NCBI RefSeq assembly: GCF_003458715.1
Contig: NZ_QRVI01000009.1
Location: 1-64,000 of the forward strand
Direction of reading: 5' to 3'
DNA: 64,000 nt
From: Eubacterium sp. AF22-8LB
GTDB lineage: Bacteria; Bacillota_I; Bacilli_A; Erysipelotrichales; Erysipelotrichaceae
Shown: one piece after another, positions 8,830 to 18,487 of the stretch
How positions within the stretch are numbered: the first letter of the stretch is position 1
How the letters are laid out: every line of letters begins with the position of its first letter
Notes under the pieces: generated by a model
Database searches by the model: none
Seen by the model: the letters and a program-made list of their open reading frames with translations, nothing else
What the model was told of the DNA's origin: nothing
Translations under genes and position numbers: made by a program

Positions 8830-10464
8830 TTACATTGACTCAACTGCTTCAACACCAATACAATCTAATGCATTTGCCAAAACAATTTGTGTCGCCTTAA
8901 CTAAGGCAAGACGTTGTGAACTCAACTCTAAATTTTCACGATCTACAACTTTACACACGTTATAGAAGCTGTGGAATTTACTAGCTAAATTTTGAATATA
9001 ATGACACATCTTATGTACTTGACGAGATTGAGCTGTATCGATGATTACTTTATTAAATTCTTGTAATGATTTCATCAACTCAATTTCTTTTTCATTTGTC
9101 AAATCATCAAATGATGTAGCTAACTCAATATCTTGTGCTTGTTTTTCTATCGAACACATACGAGCATGTGCATATTGTGCATAATACACTGGATTTTCAT
9201 TTGATTTCTTAGTTGCTAATTCAATATCAAAATCTAAATGCGAATCCAATGCTCTTTGTACAAAGAAATAACGCGCTGCATCGACTCCAACCTTATCACA
9301 TAACTCATTAATTGTAGTCGCATTACCTAAACGCTTTGACATCTTCATTTCTTCACCATTTGATACTAAACGAACCATTTGAATAATATCGACATGTAAT
9401 TTGTCTGCATCATTTCCCAATGCTGTCATACTCGCCTTTAAACGAGGAATATATCCGTGGTGATCCGCTCCAAAGAAGTCAACTAAAACATCAAATCCAC
9501 GTTGGCATTTATCATTGTGATATGCAATATCTGGAACTAAATATGTTAATGACCCATCTTGTTTTCTTAAAACACGATCTTTATCATCACCAAATTTTGT
9601 CGTTTCAAACCATAAAGCTCCATCTTTTTCGTATACATATCCTTTTTCATCTAATTTCTTTACAGCCGCATCTACTTTTCCAGCATCACGGATACTTTGT
9701 TCACTTGACCAAACATCAAAATGTACACGATAGCGATCTAAATCTTTTCTGATTTTATCTAATTCAAATTTAATTCCTTCTTTTTTGAAGAATTTTAAAT
9801 TTTCTTCTGTTGGTTCTAAATAAGTTTCAGGATATTCTTTCGCTAATTCATATCCTTTCTCTTCTACATCTTTACCCATGTAGCCATCTTGACCAATTTC
9901 AGTAGGAATTCCCTGTGCTTGACGATAACGAGCATTTAAAGATAATGCTAAGTTTGTAATCTGGTTACCAGCATCATTCACATAATATTCACGCGTTACA
10001 TCGTATCCTGCTTTTTTCATGATACGAGCACAGCTATCTCCCCAGGCAGCTCCACGAGCATGTCCTAAGTGTAATGATCCAGTTGGATTTGCACTAACGT
10101 ATTCTAAATCCACTTTGATTCCATTAGCTGGTTGTTGTCCATAATTTTCTTTTTGCGCTAGTACATCAGAAATAACCTTAGAAAAACGATCTTTTGACAA
10201 AGTAAAATTTAAGAAACCTGGTCCGGCAATTTCAACATTAGAAACCATTTCCAATGAAAATGCATCTAATAAATTTTGTGCAATCATTCTTGGATTCTGG
10301 TGTAACTGACGTGTTAACTGCATCGCAACATTACTAGAGAAATCCCCATGATCTTTATTTTTTGGTGTTTCAACTACAATGTTTTGTACATCTAAATCTA
10401 GATCAAAAGCTTTTTTTACAGCATTTTGAATAGCTTGCTTTAATTCAACTTCAATTGACTGCAT
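8830..10464 (-). CDS. argS: arginyl-tRNA synthetase
   Basis: A 544-residue class I synthetase that charges tRNA-Arg. It has the N-terminal Add-1 domain, the ATP-binding HIGH-type motif in SANPTGSLHLGHARG (about residue 125) and the KMSKS-type loop EEMKMSKRLGN. The C-terminal DALR anticodon-binding domain ends at VEAVESM. The start follows AAGGAGG. It overlaps the upstream DUF1934 gene by 14 nt, the same ywiB-argS pairing as in Bacillus, which implies coupled translation. No T-box is present upstream. Confidence 0.97.
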   Translation of the reverse strand: MQSIEVELKQAIQNAVKKAFDLDLDVQNIVVETPKNKDHGDFSSNVAMQLTRQLHQNPRMIAQNLLDAFSLEMVSNVEIAGPGFLNFTLSKDRFSKVISDVLAQKENYGQQPANGIKVDLEYVSANPTGSLHLGHARGAAWGDSCARIMKKAGYDVTREYYVNDAGNQITNLALSLNARYRQAQGIPTEIGQDGYMGKDVEEKGYELAKEYPETYLEPTEENLKFFKKEGIKFELDKIRKDLDRYRVHFDVWSSEQSIRDAGKVDAAVKKLDEKGYVYEKDGALWFETTKFGDDKDRVLRKQDGSLTYLVPDIAYHNDKCQRGFDVLVDFFGADHHGYIPRLKASMTALGNDADKLHVDIIQMVRLVSNGEEMKMSKRLGNATTINELCDKVGVDAARYFFVQRALDSHLDFDIELATKKSNENPVYYAQYAHARMCSIEKQAQDIELATSFDDLTNEKEIELMKSLQEFNKVIIDTAQSRQVHKMCHYIQNLASKFHSFYNVCKVVDRENLELSSQRLALVKATQIVLANALDCIGVEAVESM

Positions 10465-10837
10465 ATGTTTCCTCCTTATTTATATATAGTACAAAATGAA
10501 ATTTTTGTTCTTCATTCCCTTGAATAAGACTGTATTTAACTTCTACACAATTTTCATTCACATCATAATGACTTGTATGACAATCCAATTCTATTTGTCC
10601 AAACTCAGTTTCAATATGTCCTTTAGTACGACTATTTAAACGAAGTGTTAAATTGACAGTGATTTCTGATTCACTTCGAATAATGAGTCCATTTTTCCAT
10701 ATTTTCCATTCAAATTGACTTGTTTCATTATTAAAAGAAACAAGTAGCCCATCGTTAGCACAAAAGTCAATCGAAGCGGCTCCCTTATATAATGTTTGGT
10801 TGGAAATTTTATCAAATAAATGTACCTGATTTGTCAT
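10451..10837 (-). CDS. DUF1934 (YwiB-family) protein
   Basis: A 128-residue lipocalin-like beta-barrel protein of the DUF1934/YwiB family, recognised by length, by beta-rich alternation such as LRLNSRTKGHIETEFGQIEL, and by its conserved position in front of argS. Its biochemical role is unknown. No Shine-Dalgarno sequence is visible before the ATG, and the -10 box of a good promoter ends only 9 nt upstream (10847-10852), so the mRNA may be almost leaderless. It probably heads the ywiB-argS-rpoE operon. Confidence 0.8.
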   Translation of the reverse strand: MTNQVHLFDKISNQTLYKGAASIDFCANDGLLVSFNNETSQFEWKIWKNGLIIRSESEITVNLTLRLNSRTKGHIETEFGQIELDCHTSHYDVNENCVEVKYSLIQGNEEQKFHFVLYINKEETYAVN

Positions 10838-10846
10838 AGCTAGTGC

Positions 10847-10874
10847 ATAATATCACACTCTGATTTTTTTGCAA
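10847..10874 (-). promoter_or_regulatory. promoter of ywiB-argS-rpoE
   Basis: Minus strand: TTGCAA (-35, 10869-10874), a 16-bp spacer, TATTAT (-10, 10847-10852). The expected start site, around 10840, is only a few bases before the ATG at 10837. Confidence 0.6.
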
Positions 10875-10975
10875 GAAAATTTATTAAAAAACATAACAAA
10901 TTAATTAAAAACTAACAAGTTTACTAAAATAATTATTATTTTTAAACAATTATATTATATTTTCACAAGTGAAAA

Positions 10976-10998
10976 CGGTAACATACACTATGTTACCG
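10976..10998 (-). terminator. terminator after the HD-domain gene
   Basis: The minus-strand stem CGGTAACATA / TATGTTACCG has a 3-nt loop and is followed by TTTTC. It lies just beyond the HD gene stop codon. Confidence 0.75.
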
Positions 10999-11004
10999 CC
11001 TCTT

Positions 11005-12204
11005 TTAAATAATTTCTTTCGGGAAATAAATACATTTATTTGTTTGATTTTTCATCTTCAACAATGCCTTAACAATCTGTGAACTACTTGATAATGATAT
11101 CAATTCATTTTTTGAATTTAACATCCATATAATTTGATTTTCATCATTTTCTGTATATGGCAAATACGCTTTAGAATGTGAAACCACCTCATAATAGTAA
11201 TAATCTAAATTAAAGTCTTGTTGCTCTAATTTCTTTTTGATTTCCATTATCTGCTGCTTTGTTGGATCTTCGATCCACTCAAATAAATGACGATTTAAAA
11301 TACGATTCGCAAAATCTTTTAAAATCACATCTTCACTATTTAAGGCTTCTTGAAAACCATAAAACATACGATGCTCGTCCATTAGATAAAATTCTTTATT
11401 GGATAAACTACCATTCATCAAAGGTTCAAAGACATCTATATTCCGAATTTTTGAATATCGCTTAAAGAACTGTTGAATCATAATTTCATATGATTTGGCA
11501 TCTGGATGCAAGTAAACCTGCCAATACATATGATATCTAGCCATGATATAGTCTTCTACACTATGCATTCCACTTAATTTCACACATAATGAATCATTTT
11601 TAACTCGTAGCGTTCGTAAAATTCTTTCTAGATCAAAATTACCATAGCTCGTACCCGTTTCATAGGCATCTCTTAAAAGATAATCCATTCGATCTGCATC
11701 TAATTGCGAGCTAATCATTTGATACATTAATGGCTTTGAGTGTTTATGTGTTAATATCAACACAATATTTTGTGGGAGTGATTCATCCTCTTTAATTAAA
11801 GCTTGATGAATTTCTGTTTCTGGATCCAAAATTAGATCACAAGTCATTTGTTCATGATGCTTCTTATGCAATGTTTCAAAAAAGTGAGAAAAAGGACCAT
11901 GTCCTAAATCATGTAAAAGGGCTGCACATAAAACCTGAATCTTTTCATATTCACTCAAAGTAGCTGAAATTGCATCCACCTCTTCGCACATTCGTCTTGT
12001 GATTTCATATACACCTAAACTATGTGAAAAGCGAGAATGCTCTGCGGTATGATAAATTTGAAAATCTCCGCCTAACTGGTGGATACGGTGCAATCGTTGA
12101 AACTCTTTAGCATTAATGCAGTCCCAAATCACTTGATATTTCACATGAATGTACCCATGAACAGGATCTCTTAAAACTTTTGTTTCATTTGTTTTATTAA
12201 ACAT
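11005..12204 (-). CDS. HD-domain phosphohydrolase (YwfO-like)
   Basis: A 399-residue HD-superfamily protein. The metal-binding residues appear as TAEHSRFSHSLG, LLHDLGHGPFSH (the HD doublet) and a later aspartate in SSQLDADRMDYLLRDA. The opening KVLRDPVHGYIHV is typical of the YwfO/dGTPase-like family, so nucleotide triphosphate hydrolysis is likely. I start at the ATG at 12204, with AAAGGAGG 7 nt upstream; a GTG two codons earlier is too close to that site. It overlaps mutT by 34 nt, and both could serve nucleotide-pool hygiene. Confidence 0.85.
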   Translation of the reverse strand: MFNKTNETKVLRDPVHGYIHVKYQVIWDCINAKEFQRLHRIHQLGGDFQIYHTAEHSRFSHSLGVYEITRRMCEEVDAISATLSEYEKIQVLCAALLHDLGHGPFSHFFETLHKKHHEQMTCDLILDPETEIHQALIKEDESLPQNIVLILTHKHSKPLMYQMISSQLDADRMDYLLRDAYETGTSYGNFDLERILRTLRVKNDSLCVKLSGMHSVEDYIMARYHMYWQVYLHPDAKSYEIMIQQFFKRYSKIRNIDVFEPLMNGSLSNKEFYLMDEHRMFYGFQEALNSEDVILKDFANRILNRHLFEWIEDPTKQQIMEIKKKLEQQDFNLDYYYYEVVSHSKAYLPYTENDENQIIWMLNSKNELISLSSSSQIVKALLKMKNQTNKCIYFPKEII

Positions 12205-12590
12205 GGCCACGCCTCCTTTAATGCTTCTACAAGCATTTTATCAGATTTAAAGAAATTGTAGTCATATATATGATTTGGTGTTGTCCAAATATACTCAGAG
12301 TGTGCATTTAATACCACTGGCTTTTTACTGGCTGTACACGTGAAACAAGTCAAATGAATTTCATATCCATCTTGATAATCAATACTTGAAGCTAGATATT
12401 GAACATTGTGAATATCAATTTCACATTCTTCTTTCCATTCTCGAATCAATGCTTTTTCCTTAGTTTCATTTTTTTCTACTTTTCCGCCAGGAAATTCATA
12501 GAAACCTTTACTAGATCCATAACTTCTTTGAGCAATCATCACTTTTTCATCTATGACAAGAGCACCACATACAACATTAAGCTTGTTCAT
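12171..12590 (-). CDS. mutT: NUDIX hydrolase, MutT-type (8-oxo-dGTP diphosphatase-like)
   Basis: A 139-residue NUDIX protein. The Nudix box spans about residues 36-58, from GGKVEKNETKEKALIREWKE to EC, with the catalytic REXXEE core; the usual glycine after it is a cysteine here. The opening NVVCGALVIDEKVMIAQRS and the PGGK motif resemble MutT and CTP pyrophosphohydrolases that remove oxidised nucleotides. The ATG at 12590 is preferred because the longer reading lies mostly inside rqcP. It overlaps rqcP by 14 nt and the HD gene by 34 nt, implying translational coupling. Confidence 0.85.
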   Translation of the reverse strand: MNKLNVVCGALVIDEKVMIAQRSYGSSKGFYEFPGGKVEKNETKEKALIREWKEECEIDIHNVQYLASSIDYQDGYEIHLTCFTCTASKKPVVLNAHSEYIWTTPNHIYDYNFFKSDKMLVEALKEAWPCLIKQMKQKF

Positions 12591-12846
12591 CTTCAATTCT
12601 TTCTTCGTGAATAATCTCAAATAATAATTGTGCATTTTGTTTTGAAACTTGTTTTTGAATATCTAATACACGAATTTCTAGTAATCTTGCACCAAAACGA
12701 ATACGAATAGTATCTCCTATTTTCAACTCTGTACTTGGTTTTGCGACTCTGTCATTGACCCAGATACGTCCTTGTAATGCCAATTCTTTTGCGGCTTCTC
12801 TTCTTTTTAAAATTCTTGCTGTTTTTAAATATTTATCTAATCGCAT
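12577..12846 (-). CDS. rqcP: S4-domain RNA-binding protein RqcP (YabO/Hsp15 family)
   Basis: An 89-residue S4-domain protein. The S4 fold is seen in MRLDKYLKTARILKRREAAKELALQGRIWVNDR, followed by a short beta domain and an acidic tail. Size and neighbourhood (next to mfd, as yabO is in Bacillus) identify it as RqcP. In B. subtilis RqcP works with RqcH to add alanine tails to stalled nascent chains on 50S subunits. It overlaps the mfd end by 10 nt. Confidence 0.85.
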   Translation of the reverse strand: MRLDKYLKTARILKRREAAKELALQGRIWVNDRVAKPSTELKIGDTIRIRFGARLLEIRVLDIQKQVSKQNAQLLFEIIHEERIEDEQA

Positions 12847-15800
12847 TCAAAATCTCCCTCTATTTTTTCAATGACCTGCATCAACAATTCTATATGTTTC
12901 TTCAATCGTTTAGAAATCATGATTTTAATTTTACCATTTTCTAATTTCAAATTGATTTTTCGACTAATATCATTAATAGCACCAAATAACTTAACTCCAT
13001 CACAATTTTTAGACCATTGAGCACTCATTGTGATTGTTACTACATCTTCCGTTTCTTTTAAAGACTCAACACCCTCATGATTCACAAAGAAATCTAATTT
13101 TTTCTGTTCGAATAATTGTTTTACTTCATTAGGAATATGTCCAAATAAATCCTCAACACGCTTTTCATACTCAATAAGCTCGGCAAGATTCTCTGTTTTT
13201 TTAATATGCTGATAAATTTCTAATTTATCTCCATCATTATCCGTAAATTGTTTAGGAATATAGCCTGATAATTGTACTTGAGCCACTTTAGCATTCTTAT
13301 TTTCTTCCATAGGTTTTCCTTGCTTTTCTTTAATGGCACTTGCCAACATTTCAAGATATAAATCCAATCCCACATCATCAATAAAGCCAGCCTGTTGAGG
13401 CCCTAACATATCGCCTGCACCACGTATTGTTAAATCTCGCATAGCTACTTTATATCCACTGCCGAGTGAAGTAAATTCTTTGATAGCTTTTAATCGCTTA
13501 TGAGCTTGTTCCGTTAATTCCTTTTGAGGCTGCACCAATAAATAACAATATGCGATTTTTTCTCGACGCCCAACACGCCCTCGAATCTGATATAACTGAG
13601 ATAAACCAAAATGATCCGCATCATCGATGATCATTGTATTCGCATTCGCAATATCAAGTCCTGTTTCAATAATAGTTGTACATACTAAAATTTGATATTT
13701 TTCCTTTTCAAAATCAATCATTGTCTGCTCTATATCATTTTTATCCATACGCCCATGTGCTACAGCCACCTTAACATCTGGAAACATATTCTGAATATTT
13801 TTTGCGACAGAATAAATATTCGATACATGATTATATAAATAGAAAACCTGTCCACCACGTGATAATTCTCTTTGTATAATTTCCTTGACTACGTTTTTAT
13901 GATTTTCCATAACATACGTCTGTATTGGATGACGATGTAATGGTGGAGTATTTAATTGTGAAATTGTACGAACGCCTATTAAAGACATCTGTAAAGTTCT
14001 AGGAATTGGCGTTGCACTTAATGAAAGAACATCAATTGCGTTTTTCATTTCTTTGATTTTCTCTTTGTGTTCTACACCAAATCGTTGTTCCTCATCAATA
14101 ATCAATAACCCTAAATTCTTATATTTAAAGGATTTATTTAATAATTTATGTGTACCAATTATGATATCGACTTGTCCTTCTTCTAATTCTTTTTTTATCT
14201 GACTAATTTCTTTTGTCGGTACAAAACGATTTACCACTCGAATATTCGCACCCACATTTTCAAACCGCTTCATAAATGTTTGATAGTGCTGCATCGATAA
14301 AATCGTTGTTGGACACAATAAAGCTACTTGTTTATTATTAGAAATCGCTTTGAAAGCAGCTCGCATAGCTACTTCTGTTTTTCCAAATCCAACATCTCCA
14401 CAAAGTAAATGATCCATCGGTTTCGGCTTTTCCATTTCACGCTTAATTTCTTCTGTAGCTTTTATTTGATCTGGAGTTGGGTCATATTCAAATGCATCTT
14501 CAAATTCTCTTTGCAGTTCATCATCCTTACTAAACGCAAAACCAATATCTTCATTTCGCTTCGCATATAACTCTACAAGACGAGCTGCAATTTCTTCAAC
14601 TTTCTTTGATACCTTTTCCTTTGTTTTCTTCCATTTATTTGAACCTAACTGTGATAGCTTGATCCCTGCACCCTCTTTTGATACATATTTTCTTACAAGT
14701 TGAAATTGTGATAGAGGAACAAATAGTTCGTCTCCTCCATTATATAAAACATGTAGATAGTCTAATGTTTTCCCTTTGACCTTTCGTGTTGTAATTCCAA
14801 CATATTGACCAATCCCATATTGTTCATGCACAACATAATCATTTGGCTCTAATTCAAGTATATTTTGTATAATTTGACCTTGTTTAAAGGTTTTCTGATA
14901 ACGTTTGATTTGACTAGGACGATGAAATAATTCCTGTTGTGTATATACAGAAATATCCTCATATGTAAATCCTTCATAAAAATCATTTTCAATAAATGTG
15001 ATATTCTTACGAATTGAATACGCTTTTAAGGCTTCCTGCACTTTTTTCGTATGTTCCTCATCCAAAGAAATATATATATTTTCCCCTTCAAGATTCTCTA
15101 AAATTTGAATCAATGGTTGATCTGATTTTTCTAATGTCTCTATTTTCGAGAAAATTGGATTTTTAAAATCTAGAAAATCATGGAACATTTGAATTTTGTA
15201 ATCTTCTTCAAATTTGAATATATCATGAAACATATTATACTTTGGCAAATACTGATGAGATTGCACCATTTCCTGTATAAATGTAATTGTTTCTTCATTT
15301 AGTTTTTTATATCCATTTTCAACTTCTTCCTGACTTGAAAAAATAATATTTCCATTCACATAATCCGTTAATTTATTAGCTTTCAAATAGCTATAATAAA
15401 TATATAAATGTGGGTCAATATCATAATTTTCTAAAGAGATCTTATCTTTTTCTATATAATCCAATAAGAACTCATAATCATCTGGAATCAGTTTTGTCTG
15501 TTGTTTTTCTAATTCTTTATCAATTTCTTTTTGTAGATAATTAATTTGTTCATCCGTAAATAATAAATCTGTTGCTGGATTAATAAATACAGAGTCAATT
15601 GTTTTAATCGTACGTTGTGTTTCTTCATGAAACAATCGAATTGATTCAATAACCGTATCAAAAAATTCAATACGAATTGGATGCTCATATTCTAAACAAT
15701 AAACATCCACAATACCTCCACGACTTGCATATGTACATGGACGATCAACGTAGTTTACTTTTGTGTAACCTGCGCGATTTAATATTCGCTTCAATTCTGA

Positions 15801-16232
15801 CATAGAAATTTCTTGATCCACCTCAAATTGAAAGCATAGACTTTTAAATAATTCTCTGTCTGGTAAGTAACGAAAAAAGGCCGCCGTATTGCATACAATA
15901 ATACGTGGCTTATCTTCCTTAACAAGCTGTGTTAATACATAAATTTGTTCCTGTTTATCCTCAGGACTGGATGCGATGGCCTGAACACGTAAAGATTCTT
16001 CCATCACAAAAAGTAATGCATCATCTACTAAGGGCTGTAGTCTTTGGTAAAGCTGCTGTGCTTCATGGCGATTCTTTTTAACCACAATTCTTGTCTTTTT
16101 ATCCATCTGAAATGCACTCGCTAAGCACAAAGCTTCTTCATTCGGAAATAAATTACCAATGTTATTTCCAAAATGAATCATTTGTTGCGTTACAGGATTT
16201 GTTTGTAGTTCTTTTAATATTGTATCTTTCAA
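12837..16232 (-). CDS. mfd: transcription-repair coupling factor
   Basis: A protein of about 1131 residues that removes RNA polymerase stalled at DNA lesions and recruits UvrABC. It has an N-terminal UvrB-homology region, the polymerase-interaction segment (VHEQYGIGQYVGI, about residue 470), a superfamily 2 helicase core with GDVGFGKT near residue 612 and IIDEEQRFG near 710, and the C-terminal TRCF domain. I prefer the TTG at 16232, with AGAAGG 8 nt upstream; a GTG three codons earlier overlaps that site. It follows pth by 12 nt, the usual Firmicute pth-mfd order. Confidence 0.95.
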   Translation of the reverse strand: MKDTILKELQTNPVTQQMIHFGNNIGNLFPNEEALCLASAFQMDKKTRIVVKKNRHEAQQLYQRLQPLVDDALLFVMEESLRVQAIASSPEDKQEQIYVLTQLVKEDKPRIIVCNTAAFFRYLPDRELFKSLCFQFEVDQEISMSELKRILNRAGYTKVNYVDRPCTYASRGGIVDVYCLEYEHPIRIEFFDTVIESIRLFHEETQRTIKTIDSVFINPATDLLFTDEQINYLQKEIDKELEKQQTKLIPDDYEFLLDYIEKDKISLENYDIDPHLYIYYSYLKANKLTDYVNGNIIFSSQEEVENGYKKLNEETITFIQEMVQSHQYLPKYNMFHDIFKFEEDYKIQMFHDFLDFKNPIFSKIETLEKSDQPLIQILENLEGENIYISLDEEHTKKVQEALKAYSIRKNITFIENDFYEGFTYEDISVYTQQELFHRPSQIKRYQKTFKQGQIIQNILELEPNDYVVHEQYGIGQYVGITTRKVKGKTLDYLHVLYNGGDELFVPLSQFQLVRKYVSKEGAGIKLSQLGSNKWKKTKEKVSKKVEEIAARLVELYAKRNEDIGFAFSKDDELQREFEDAFEYDPTPDQIKATEEIKREMEKPKPMDHLLCGDVGFGKTEVAMRAAFKAISNNKQVALLCPTTILSMQHYQTFMKRFENVGANIRVVNRFVPTKEISQIKKELEEGQVDIIIGTHKLLNKSFKYKNLGLLIIDEEQRFGVEHKEKIKEMKNAIDVLSLSATPIPRTLQMSLIGVRTISQLNTPPLHRHPIQTYVMENHKNVVKEIIQRELSRGGQVFYLYNHVSNIYSVAKNIQNMFPDVKVAVAHGRMDKNDIEQTMIDFEKEKYQILVCTTIIETGLDIANANTMIIDDADHFGLSQLYQIRGRVGRREKIAYCYLLVQPQKELTEQAHKRLKAIKEFTSLGSGYKVAMRDLTIRGAGDMLGPQQAGFIDDVGLDLYLEMLASAIKEKQGKPMEENKNAKVAQVQLSGYIPKQFTDNDGDKLEIYQHIKKTENLAELIEYEKRVEDLFGHIPNEVKQLFEQKKLDFFVNHEGVESLKETEDVVTITMSAQWSKNCDGVKLFGAINDISRKINLKLENGKIKIMISKRLKKHIELLMQVIEKIEGDFECD

Positions 16233-16244
16233 AAATACCACCTT

Positions 16245-16805
16245 CTACTTTTTATTATACCTATTCATTGTGTCACTAAAAGAGTGTTTAATTGAAAACT
16301 TAGCTGCTTTTGCGGCCTGTTCTAATGCTTTATTTAATTCTTCTTGTTGTTCCTGCGGAAATTTTCCTAGTACCCAATCTACAACTGGAATCATTTTATC
16401 TTTTCCGATGCCTATGCGGATACGATCAAAATCTTGTGTACCAATATGCGAAATGATACTTTTTATACCATTATGCCCTCCAGCACTTCCTTTTTGGCGT
16501 AAGCGAAGCTTTCCAACTGGCATATCCATATCATCGTACAACACAAGGATATCTTCACAAGACACTTTAAAAAAATCCATACACTGTCTTAATGCGATAC
16601 CACTGTTATTCATATAAGTGGTTGGTTTTAATAAAATAACATCTTCACCATCAATTTTCTTTTTTGAAAAATAAGCAGAGAATTTTTCCTGATTAAAATC
16701 CATTTCTAGCATTTTAGCCAATTTATCAATTGCCATAAATCCAGCATTATGACGTGTGTTTTCGTATTCTCTACCGATATTCCCTAATCCGATAATAATT
16801 TTCAT
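16245..16805 (-). CDS. pth: peptidyl-tRNA hydrolase
   Basis: A 186-residue enzyme that releases peptides from drop-off peptidyl-tRNA. It opens IIGLGNIGREYENTRHNAGF, with the catalytic histidine in TRHNAG (about residue 19). The LKPTTYMNNSG motif and DDMDMPVGKLRLRQKGSAGG loop are all family-specific. A strong site, GGGAGG, precedes the ATG. It begins after the jag terminator and probably has its own promoter overlapping that hairpin. It is followed by mfd. Confidence 0.95.
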   Translation of the reverse strand: MKIIIGLGNIGREYENTRHNAGFMAIDKLAKMLEMDFNQEKFSAYFSKKKIDGEDVILLKPTTYMNNSGIALRQCMDFFKVSCEDILVLYDDMDMPVGKLRLRQKGSAGGHNGIKSIISHIGTQDFDRIRIGIGKDKMIPVVDWVLGKFPQEQQEELNKALEQAAKAAKFSIKHSFSDTMNRYNKK

Positions 16806-16829
16806 AAAAAACCTCCCTTTTTTACAAAA

Positions 16830-16852
16830 AATAACGGGATAATCCCGTTATT
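16830..16852 (-). terminator. terminator after jag
   Basis: Minus-strand hairpin with arms AATAACGGGA / TCCCGTTATT and a TTA loop, followed by six T residues. It overlaps the jag stop codon and separates the rpmH-rnpA-yidC-jag unit from pth. Confidence 0.85.
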
Positions 16853-17474
16853 CTTCATCTTTTCCTGGTGTATATAAAATATGTAAACGACGTCCTTCTC
16901 CTTCACCTTCACTCTTAGTAGAAATATCATTCATTCCTGCTAAAGCATTATGAATTGCCTTTCTTTCATCAGCTGGCATTGGATCTAGTACAGCGTCTAC
17001 TTTTGTACGACGTACATCTTTAGCTACGCGCACTGCCATTTTACAAATTTTTTCGTATCTTTCTTCCTTATAACCATTTACATCGATCAATAAGCCGATA
17101 CGTTTTTTGAATGCTGCGCTAACTGCAGCCTTAACTAAACGATTGAATGCTTGCAAAGACTTACCTGCTTTACCGATCATAATCGCATTGTTTTTTGTAT
17201 TTACAGTAATGCGATAGAATCCATGATCATTTTCAATTTCAACAGTTCCATCTAATTCTGCATTATCAAAATATGTTTGAATATATGACTTAATAAAATC
17301 TTCAATATCTTTTTGGCAATAAGCTTCAATCTCAATTGTTTTACCAATTCCTAAAAAACCACTTTTTTCTTCTGTAATTTCATAATGAAGTTCTTCTTTA
17401 GTACAACCCTTCGCATTGCATGCGGCTGCTAAAGCTTCATCTAATGTTTTTCCAGTATATTTATCGAATTCCAT
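16848..17474 (-). CDS. jag: RNA-binding protein Jag/KhpB (EloR)
   Basis: A 208-residue protein with the three Jag domains in order: Jag-N (residues about 1-55, with KSGFLGIGK), a KH domain (AIMIGKAGKSLQAFNRLVKA, about 115-135) and an R3H domain (LDPMPADERKAIHNAL). In related bacteria KhpB/EloR binds RNA with KhpA and controls cell elongation and division. It lies 9 nt downstream of yidC, the conserved spoIIIJ-jag pairing. Confidence 0.93.
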   Translation of the reverse strand: MEFDKYTGKTLDEALAAACNAKGCTKEELHYEITEEKSGFLGIGKTIEIEAYCQKDIEDFIKSYIQTYFDNAELDGTVEIENDHGFYRITVNTKNNAIMIGKAGKSLQAFNRLVKAAVSAAFKKRIGLLIDVNGYKEERYEKICKMAVRVAKDVRRTKVDAVLDPMPADERKAIHNALAGMNDISTKSEGEGEGRRLHILYTPGKDEE

Positions 17475-17483
17475 ATGAGCTAC

Positions 17484-18476
17484 CTACTTTTTGTTCATGA
17501 TTTGGTGTAGGATTAAAGATTGAGCTACACGGATTACACTAGATACTAACCAATAGAATGACATTGCCATTGGCCATGAAATATACATAATACAAATCAT
17601 ACCAGTCATGAAATACATATACATATTCATACTGTTAGCCATAGGATTTCCATCGTTTTGTGCATATTTTTTAACTTTAACGTTATCTTTCTTATCTTGC
17701 CATTTCTTTAACCATTGAGGTAATTTCATTGAGACAATATAGAAAATAACCATTAATACATAAATAATAATACAAGGAATATTTAATGCTTTAATTCCTT
17801 CAATTGGAGTACCAAACAATGAAATACCAATAAAGCTACCACTAACAACGCTTACAGCACGCATTGTAGCATAATACATACCCATCATAATTGGTAACTG
17901 AATAAATGTTACTAACATTGATCCAAATGGATGAATATCATACTTTTGATAAATATTTTGCATTTCCTGAGCCATCTGCATTTTAGAACGTTCATCTGTT
18001 TTGTCTTTATATTTATCTTGGATTCTTTGAATTTCAGGTTGAATTTCCTGCATTCTTTGTGTAGACATTTGTGATTTACGTGTAAATACAAATACAAGCA
18101 TCTGAATCAATAAAGTTGTTACAATAATACCAACTCCGGCATCAGTTTTTGCGGAAACTAAGTTGATGATTTGGGCAATTGGCCAAACAATCAATCCATC
18201 AAACCAACCGTGTGACATAGAATTTTTGAAAGTTGTTGGCTGAATTGTATATTTGCCATCTTTAATATTCTTTTTAATTTCTTTCTTTAATGCTTTATCA
18301 GTAATATCGCTGACATTAATTTGATTTACATCAATTGTTGTTTCTTCACTTGCAATAATTTGGTCTGCTCTTGTTTTTCCATCTTTACCTCTTGGATTTG
18401 CACAAGCCGTACATGTTAATAATACCAACATACATAAAAAGACCAATTTCGCTTTTTTTTGCAAAAATTGTTTCAT
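17484..18476 (-). CDS. yidC: membrane protein insertase YidC/OxaA
   Basis: A 330-residue insertase. An N-terminal lipoprotein-like signal (FLCMLVLLTCTAC) ends at a cysteine around residue 25. A short extracytoplasmic part precedes the conserved five-helix core starting at WPIAQIINLV. The cytoplasmic loop IQPEIQRIQDKYKDK and FGSMLVTFIQLPIMMGMYYA segment are typical of YidC. It inserts membrane proteins with or without SecYEG. It is 11 nt downstream of rnpA in the canonical rpmH-rnpA-yidC-jag order. Confidence 0.95.
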   Translation of the reverse strand: MKQFLQKKAKLVFLCMLVLLTCTACANPRGKDGKTRADQIIASEETTIDVNQINVSDITDKALKKEIKKNIKDGKYTIQPTTFKNSMSHGWFDGLIVWPIAQIINLVSAKTDAGVGIIVTTLLIQMLVFVFTRKSQMSTQRMQEIQPEIQRIQDKYKDKTDERSKMQMAQEMQNIYQKYDIHPFGSMLVTFIQLPIMMGMYYATMRAVSVVSGSFIGISLFGTPIEGIKALNIPCIIIYVLMVIFYIVSMKLPQWLKKWQDKKDNVKVKKYAQNDGNPMANSMNMYMYFMTGMICIMYISWPMAMSFYWLVSSVIRVAQSLILHQIMNKK

Positions 18477-18487
18477 TTTTTATTCCT

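Noticed and set aside
12332..12347. Second parS-like sequence in mutT (CTGTACACGTGAAACA)
   Set aside because: Only 12 of 16 positions match and the left half is wrong. The right half alone is not enough for a ParB site.
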